Shown piece after piece: positions 57,517-64,000 of a DNA stretch of 64,000 nt. The notes beneath the pieces are model-generated. The model made no database searches and was not told the origin of the DNA. It saw only the letters and a program-made list of their open reading frames with translations. Position numbers and translations under genes: made by a program. Source of the DNA: Rhypophila decipiens (taxonomy: Eukaryota; Ascomycota; Sordariomycetes; Sordariales; Naviculisporaceae); the NCBI GenBank assembly GCA_033297075.1, contig MU858093.1, forward strand, positions 162,861-226,860, read 5' to 3'. How positions within the stretch are numbered: the stretch's first letter is position 1; each line of letters opens with the position of its first letter.

Positions 57517-59607
57517 ATGCCTGCCACAGCTTCTGCCAGCACCAACGGTGCGAATGGTTCCAATGGCGACAACAAGCCGGTTGCGGCCCTCTCAGCAAAC
57601 GATAACATCCGTCGCTTTGCGGCTCCCAGCCGGCCCTTGAGCCCTCTCCCTGCCCACGCCCTCTTCACCGAGAAGACGAGATGCTTCGTTTACGGTATGC
57701 AGCCCCGCGCCGTGCAGGGCATGCTCGATTTCGACTTCATCTGCAAGCGGACGACCCCCTCCGTTGCGGGCATCATCTACACATTTGGCGGTCAGTTCGT
57801 GAGCAAGATGTACTGGGGAACCAGCGAAACCCTGCTCCCCGTGTACCAGGACGTCGCCAAGGCCATGTCTAAGCATGCCGACGTCGACGTGGTTGTCAAC
57901 TTTGCCTCCTCCCGCAGTGTTTACAGCTCCACTATGGAGCTGATGAACTACCCTCAAATCAAGACCATTGCCATCATTGCCGAGGGTGTTCCTGAGCGCG
58001 TGAGTCTCTTCCTGCTCTCCCTGACAATAACTATCTGCTGAGGGTTCTGGACTGACATTTTCTCCTCCAAACAGCGCGCTCGCGAAATCGCACATGTGGC
58101 CAAGAAGAAGGGCGTCACCATCATTGGCCCCGCCACTGTCGGTGGTATCAAGCCTGGCAGCTTCAAGATCGGAAATACCGGTGGTATGATGGACAACATC
58201 GTTGCTTCCAAGCTCTACCGCAAGGGCTCCGTGGGCTACGTCTCCAAGTCCGGAGGCATGTCCAACGAGTTGAACAACATTATTTCCCAGAACACAGACG
58301 GTGTATATGAGGGTGTTGCCATTGGTGGTGATCGGTACCCCGGCACCACTTTCATTGATCATCTCATCCGCTACCAGGCTGACCCTGCGTGCAAGATCCT
58401 TGTTCTGCTTGGTGAAGTCGGTGGTGTCGAGGAGTACAAGGTCATTGAGGCTGTCAAGCAAGGAGTCATCACCAAGCCCATTGTCGCGTGGGCCATTGGT
58501 ACTTGCGCCAGCATGTTCAAGACTGAGGTCCAGTTCGGCCACGCCGGTTCCTTCGCCAACTCCCAACTAGAGACCGCCGCCCACAAGAACCAGAGCATGC
58601 GCGACGCTGGATTCCACGTCCCTGACACCTTTGAGGATATGCCCGGTCTTCTCAAGTCTGTCTATCAGAAGCTTGTCAAGGAGGGCACCATCAAGCCTCA
58701 GCCCGAGCCTGTTGTTCCCAAGATCCCCATCGATTACTCATGGGCCCAGGAACTCGGTCTCATTCGTAAGCCTGCTGCCTTCATCTCCACCATCTCCGAT
58801 GACCGTGGCCAGGAGCTTCTCTATGCCGGTATGCCCATTTCGGATGTGTTCAGGGAAGATATTGGTATCGGCGGTGTCATGGCCCTTCTGTGGTTCCGTC
58901 GCCGTCTTCCCGACTACGCTTCCAAGTTCCTCGAGATGGTGCTCATGCTTACCGCTGATCACGGTCCTGCTGTCTCCGGTGCCATGAACACCATCATTAC
59001 TACCCGTGCTGGCAAGGATCTTATCAGCGCCCTGGTCAGCGGTCTGCTTACCATCGGTTCAAGATTCGGTGGTGCTCTTGATGGTGCCGCCGAGGAGTTT
59101 ACCAAGGCATTCGACAAGGGCTTGAGCCCTCGTGAGTTTGTCGACACCATGCGCAAGCAGAACAAGCTCATCCCTGGCATTGGCCATCGTGTCAAGTCCC
59201 GCAACAACCCCGATCTCCGTGTCGAGCTTGTCAAGGAATACGTCAAGGCCAAGTTCCCCAACCACAAGCTCCTCGACTACGCGCTTGCCGTCGAGAGCGT
59301 CACAACCTCCAAGAAGGACAACCTCATTCTCAACGTTGATGGCTGCGTCGCTGTCTGCTTTGTTGATCTTCTACGGAACTGCGGTGCCTTCACTGCCGAG
59401 GAGGCGGAAGATTACCTCAGCATGGGTGTTCTCAACGGTCTCTTTGTGCTCGGCCGCAGCATTGGTCTTATTGCCCATTACCTCGATCAGAAGAGACTGC
59501 GCACTGGTCTTTACCGTCATCCTTGGGACGATATTACTTATATCCTCCCCAGTTTGCAGCAAAACGGCCCACCGGGTACAGAGGGCCGTGTCGAGGTCCA
59601 GATCTGA
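57517..59607 (+). CDS. acl1: ATP-citrate lyase subunit 1 (citryl-CoA lyase half)
   Basis: This subunit carries the phosphohistidine and the citrate-synthase-like lyase domain of the cytosolic enzyme. Exons are 57517-57999 and 58075-59607, giving 671 aa. The intron is GTGAGT/AACAG with a CTGAC branch. The N-terminus is Ala/Ser/Asn-rich, then the CoA-binding fold [43 protein letters not shown] and [13 protein letters not shown] are ligase motifs. His317 in QFGHAGS is the expected phosphorylated histidine. The lyase part includes [34 protein letters not shown] and [18 protein letters not shown]. Length fits fungal ACL1. In animals both halves are one polypeptide. Confidence 0.96.
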
Positions 59608-62099
59608 GGAGTTTAGGAAACATGAGGTGTTGCGCATATACTTTTCCTTGTGAATGGAATTTAATATAGATAAGGGTAGTCGGGCCTTAACGCCAAGGGA
59701 GGCAGATCACCGAGGCCCTTACAAAAGCGACTCGCGGCTCGGTGGCAAGGTGTTTGGTGCAATGATAAGTTGGGCCAGCCAAAATCATCGATTTCTCTAT
59801 TAAGGACGGGCTCGTTATTGACTTGGTAGTCAGGTTGGGTTCTTGGTATTCGGGGCCATATGGATGCTGGCACTGTACGCGTATGACCAAGGGGATATTT
59901 TAGTTGGTAGAAATATTTTATTTATAAATCTTTCAATTCTTAGAACGCGGATATCTTGTTTCTCGCTACCAGTTTTGTTCCGTGACGTTGTTGATTCACC
60001 TCTTGTTCTGGATGGAAAGAGGGCACACGACCAGCTGGCTGGGCCCAAGTCTATCACGATGCATCGAACCTGCGGCCAAGCAGGTCCTCCTCGACGGTCC
60101 GTCCTTAGTTCAATTTCAGCCGCGGCGCAAGATGCTAGATCTCTGTACCTTGCTTCAATTTTCAACCCTAGCGCAAACAGTAAGCCACGAGACTAACATT
60201 CTTTTATGATGGTGTTGTGCATACGCCTCTTGCTATGCCCCTGGACGGAATGCTTACTACTCCTATATCACTTCCTTTTATCGCCTTTTGGGAGTGTTGG
60301 TCCTGCCTCTCTCTATTTCTTTTTCTTTTCCAATCTTCTTTTCTTGGGCACACTGGATCAGGGCTCTCGTCTCAGTCGACTCTAATTCTTGAGAGTGTGG
60401 ATGGCTGAATGTGATGAATGATGGATGTATTGGCACACCTGCACCCGGGCCCTTGACCTGATAGTAGGAGGTAAGGTATAGTAGGTACACCGCTGTAAAT
60501 ATCCAGGCAGACTACATACCTACCAGTATCCGTAGTCATTTGATGCCTCGGCTCAGACATACGGATAAAATATCTAGCTTCAGGATCACGTTAGGTCCCA
60601 TGTCGCGTAAGGATTCTTTCATATATAAATCCTGTTGAGGTTACTACCGAGGTGCGCTGCCGATCAAGAGGAGGTTACATGGTATATACGTATCTTGAAG
60701 GGCTTCTAGAACATCATGGCCAGCTACATATTCGCAAAGTTGGTTTTGTTTCAGAATAAAAGCATGATATTAACAAAATGCAGGCAGAAAGTCGGAAGTG
60801 CTAGATAGACCAATGCTACTTGACCTGGTTACGTACCACTACCCGAAGGTTATCACAGACGAGATATTCAGACATTTAATATGAATGGTATATACTACGT
60901 ACAATCATGAAAAGAACGGCTCGGAGTCGTTGTACCGGGCCAATCGGGCTTCGGCGACCGATATTGATCGTGGCGGTTGAGGTTCCGGCCTTGGGTGTGT
61001 ATCAAGCGATATGACCTGGTATTGAGTATTGATGCAATGTCCACCTTGCCGTCCGTCACCTTGCGAAATTTGACTATACATATGTACGTAGATAGTCGTT
61101 GACGAGCAACCGTCTTCCATCGGGATAGTTGTCGGCAGCTATACATTGGCATCAAGGTCTCAATGAAGGCGATTCATGTGACACAGTGTTCCCGTGGACA
61201 ACAAGAGTCCTTGGAGGCCATGGATGCCTATCTTGCTCATGGATATCATCCGCGGTATAGGTAGGACTGACTACTTATGACCGAGGGGAGCAGCCTTCAG
61301 TTGTACCGATACCTCGGTGATTTTCTATTTTGGGGCTTTTTCCGTGCCTCGCATGTACGGTGACGGTAGCAAGTCTGCGTCAGACATGCAAAACGCAAGT
61401 AGGATGACCCGTAGGTATCGGTACTCTCTCGGCAGCCTGGTAATCATGTAGCCCGTCCTTCATGTCGCCAGGAAGTCGTTGGGCTGATAGGATCTCACAT
61501 CTTGTTCTCCGAACCGAGGTGGATGTGGGCGGAATGCGATGCGATGGCATGGATGAAGCTTCAGGTATTGGAGGGGCCGAATGGAATGCGGTGGGGGAAT
61601 TCTGTTCAATCGATAAGATAACGAATGATAGGATAATTGTGGGGGAGCCCAGCAAAGGTGGTGAAGTCCGGCAGAAACATTTTTTTGAGAGGTCCGGATT
61701 GAGCTCCTGATGCCAAGCTTTCTGGTCTGGCGGGAAGGTTGAACCGGGGTTCATCCGGGCTGGAACATCGCGACTGAACTTTACCAATTCGTACGACCAA
61801 TCGCGACGCCGACGAAATCGAATTGGGCAACGACGGCGCGGATTTTATTTTCAATTACGACCTGAACAGACAGTAGAACTCTACAGTCGGTAGTTTGTGT
61901 CACGGTCCAAGGCCGAAACAACCAACACGAGGGTAAGAAAACGAATCGGAACGAATCATCTCGAGAAACCAAACAACGAATCTAACACCAAACCAGCGCC
62001 GATCAATATCCCCGAAGACAACAAGCTTTTATACCCCCATCTCCTTCCTCAACCCACATCCAGCCCAGACAAAAAAATAATCAAAAAAATAAGCCAAAG
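59608..62099. other. Intergenic region, no gene seen
   Basis: About 2.5 kb lies between acl1 and the uL30m gene. ORFs below 135 codons overlap on both strands without domains. The last 250 nt is A/C-rich, typical of a leader for the downstream gene. Confidence 0.5.
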
Positions 62100-62441
62100 A
62101 TGCCCGGCTGGTTCCGAATAACCCTCTACCGCAGCGCAATCGGCCTGCCAGAACGCACCCACGGCGTCCTCAAGGCACTCGGCCTCCGGCGGCGTATGCA
62201 AACCGTTTTCCACCCCGTCGAGCCGCAATTCGCGGGCATGATCATGAAAGTCAAAGAGCTTGTGCTGGTGGAAGAAGTCGACCGGCCCAAGACCAACTGG
62301 GAGGTCAAGCAAGAGCGCACGCCCGAGCCGGGGTTTTATGTCGAGAAGCCCGCGCCTCGGGATGGCGGGCGGGTTTTGCAGCAGTTGAGGCAATTGGGGA
62401 ATGTCAAGGCTGGGGAGGTTGATGAGGAGGTTCGGTTATAG
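62100..62441 (+). CDS. MRPL33: Mitochondrial ribosomal protein uL30m
   Basis: This 113-aa intronless protein belongs to the uL30 family of the mitochondrial large ribosomal subunit (yeast Mrpl33). The N-terminus [41 protein letters not shown] is the complete L30 fold signature, with the [20 protein letters not shown] helix. [17 protein letters not shown] completes the beta-alpha-beta unit. A charged tail follows, as is common in fungi. No separate presequence is evident, also usual for this small protein. The start is the first ATG after a long A-rich leader. Confidence 0.93.
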   Translation: MPGWFRITLYRSAIGLPERTHGVLKALGLRRRMQTVFHPVEPQFAGMIMKVKELVLVEEVDRPKTNWEVKQERTPEPGFYVEKPAPRDGGRVLQQLRQLGNVKAGEVDEEVRL

Positions 62442-63867
62442 GCTGTTTGGGTGGTGGGAGTATGCTGCTGGGAGGGAAGGGAAGGGAACATCAATAGGGG
62501 TTTGTTGAGACGGCTGGGCTGGTTGGTATTTTGAAGAAAGAGGCGCGGATGGCAACTGGTGTTATATCGAAGAAGGAGGAACTCAAACAAGGCAGGAAGG
62601 ACAATGCGACGACCGAGGTTTTATCTTTTGGGGGGTCTCTGGAGCAGGAGAACTCAGGACTGGAAGAGATTGGTCCCAAGTGCAAGAAAGAGTTTCTGGC
62701 CGAAACCATGACACCGCCGAACCCCAAAAACGAAGGCCGTATCTCGTTTTTTATATACGGAAGACCACAACCGCGCAGCTTTATCATAAACACGTCGCCT
62801 CGACACCTGCCAACTAGGCGTCCCGGCAACACCACTCAACAAACCCCATCTCGCCGGATACTAAAATAGATACATGAATGGGTCGATATCTGGACAGCTT
62901 ATAGAAAGCTAGCCGGATATACCGTGTGATATTATATATACTGTACAATAAGCAAATAAACCAACATTTTTCACCTACACTCCTTTGCTTCCTGTTGCTT
63001 TAGTTCCTGTACGTGGTGTGTGTTTTGCTTTTCGCAGGCTTACTGCCCCCATCTGATACGATAGGCAGACACTGACTGACCACTTATGTATATAGGGTAG
63101 TGAAGATGCCGGATATCACCTACACAGCAGGGTGGTTGATAGGGCCCGCTTGACACTCAGTAAGTAACCACCTAACTAGTGGTAGAGAGTGAGTGTGTGT
63201 AATTGCCATATGAACCTCTGACGCTCAACCCAGGCGAGGAGGGTCAGTGCCGCTGCGGCTTGAGGAATATCCAGCAAAGTCTCGAGAGCATACTGGTACC
63301 AGATTAAACACAGTGAGTGATACAATGTCCCTATCCAGATTAGGATACCAGTGCTTAGGTTGTTAGTGGCTAACTCACCTCACTCGATCCGAAATGATGA
63401 CACGAGCAGCTACCTACTTAGCTTCCCCATGCTGTTATTATCGAGCTGTAAAATAACCCTCGAACTAGCCCTGGCTTATCTGAATGAGCCAGCCGCTCAA
63501 GTCAAGCCTCTGGTGGGCGAATATGGAGATGCCCACCCACCAGTTTGAGCCGTTGAGACTCTTTGAGCCGCTCATTTTTAGAACAGCGGCTTGTTCAAAT
63601 AAGCCTAATTCAACCAAAGTACAAGTCGTTCAACTGGGCGGGTGTCTGCTGCCTCGCCCAGAGAAAATATAAACCCGCTCAGAGATCCAGCCATATTCCG
63701 CAAAGTAACAAGACATATACTAATGGGGATTGCTCTGAGGACTCGTGGACTATGGTACTACGTATGTCTGATTGTGGATTTTTGAATTGAGGATTGCCGT
63801 ATGGGCTAGCGAAAACAAAAGACATAAAAGATTTACTTAGGAAATCTTGAAAAAAAAAAGATGCTTT
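62442..63867. other. Intergenic region, no gene seen
   Basis: About 1.4 kb lies between uL30m and the tRNA. The plus ORF at 62531-62869 is low in family information and probably lies in the 3' UTR of uL30m. No other gene is supported. Confidence 0.5.
63850..63859 (-). terminator. Pol III T-run terminator of the tRNA-Asp gene
   Basis: Ten consecutive T on the minus strand begin about 9 nt after the tRNA 3' end, a standard RNA polymerase III stop. Confidence 0.85.
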
Positions 63868-63962
63868 CTCTCCCGCCGGGAATTGAACCCGGGTCTCGAG
63901 CGAATAATCGGAACCAGGGGCTGGATGACAAGCTCACATACTGACCACTATACTACGGAAGA
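63868..63962 (-). tRNA. tRNA-Asp (GTC), with a 23-nt intron
   Basis: Read on minus from 63962, TCTTCCG pairs with CGGGAGA over all 7 positions with one wobble. The D arm holds the A box TAGTATAGTGG. The anticodon loop is TT-GTC-A with anticodon at 63929-63927. The intron is 63925-63903, in the canonical place after position 37. Removing it makes a 5-bp anticodon stem (TGAGC/GCTCG). The T arm is perfect (CCGGG-TTCAATT-CCCGG). The discriminator is G, as expected for Asp in eukaryotes. Confidence 0.93.
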
Positions 63963-64000
63963 TTTGCAAGTGTGGACACTTGCCGTAGCTGGATGTTGCT

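Noticed and set aside
57592..58566. 324-codon ORF on the minus strand
   Set aside because: It overlaps acl1, runs across its intron and reads as the codon-complement of ACL1.
62531..62869. 112-codon plus ORF after uL30m
   Set aside because: It lies 90 nt after a stop on the same strand, has no domain and is better seen as 3' UTR.

Overview
This window is nuclear DNA of a filamentous ascomycete (Pezizomycotina), most likely a Sordariomycete. The support is short introns (about 55-120 nt, GTRNGT donors, CTAAC-type branch points), ATP-citrate lyase split into two genes transcribed head-to-head, and protein sequences that read like Sordariales-type homologues. The order-level placement is an impression, not a computed result. 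Nearly all recognisable genes are conserved housekeeping genes separated by long, simple-sequence-rich intergenic DNA. I see no transposon ORF, CRISPR array, secondary-metabolite backbone gene or virus.

Layout, left to right: the 5' part of a mitochondrial GrpE (mge1, minus, cut by the window edge); RNA polymerase II subunit RPB3 (plus, 3 exons); a mitochondrial dicarboxylate carrier (minus, 4 exons, one of only 5 nt); mitochondrial Phe-tRNA synthetase (plus); a calcipressin (minus); a 5.4-kb stretch without a convincing gene but with a structured, degenerate tRNA-like patch at 11.9-12.2 kb; a large WD40 protein (minus); a secreted intradiol dioxygenase (minus, 4 exons); Rrg9/neugrin (minus); an MpaB/rubber-oxygenase-like protein (plus); a tRNA-like locus split by a long hairpin (minus); a GH72 glucanosyltransferase (minus, with a 6-nt first coding exon); a WLM metalloprotease (plus); a secreted LicD-family protein (minus); an unrecognised single-pass membrane protein (minus); the HDEL receptor ERD2 (minus); a replication cluster RFC5 (minus) - MRPL16 (minus) - RFC1 (plus); the divergent acl2/acl1 pair; mitochondrial ribosomal protein uL30m (plus); and an intron-containing tRNA-Asp (minus).

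Functional themes: mitochondrial biogenesis (mge1, carrier, PheRS, rrg9, mL16/uL30) recurs across the window. Two clamp-loader subunits lie 1.8 kb apart with MCB/E2F-like sites upstream of each. The two ATP-citrate lyase subunits share one 2.25-kb intergenic region that holds two copies of a palindrome. Exon structures were assembled by hand from reading frame, splice signals and family alignment. Each assembled CDS closes in frame, but none has transcript support here.

No clearly new defence or biosynthetic system was found. The most unusual observations are the 5-nt and 6-nt coding exons, the tRNA-like gene interrupted by a 52-nt inverted repeat, the possibly mitochondrion-derived tRNA-like patch, and the hairpin inside an ERD2 intron.
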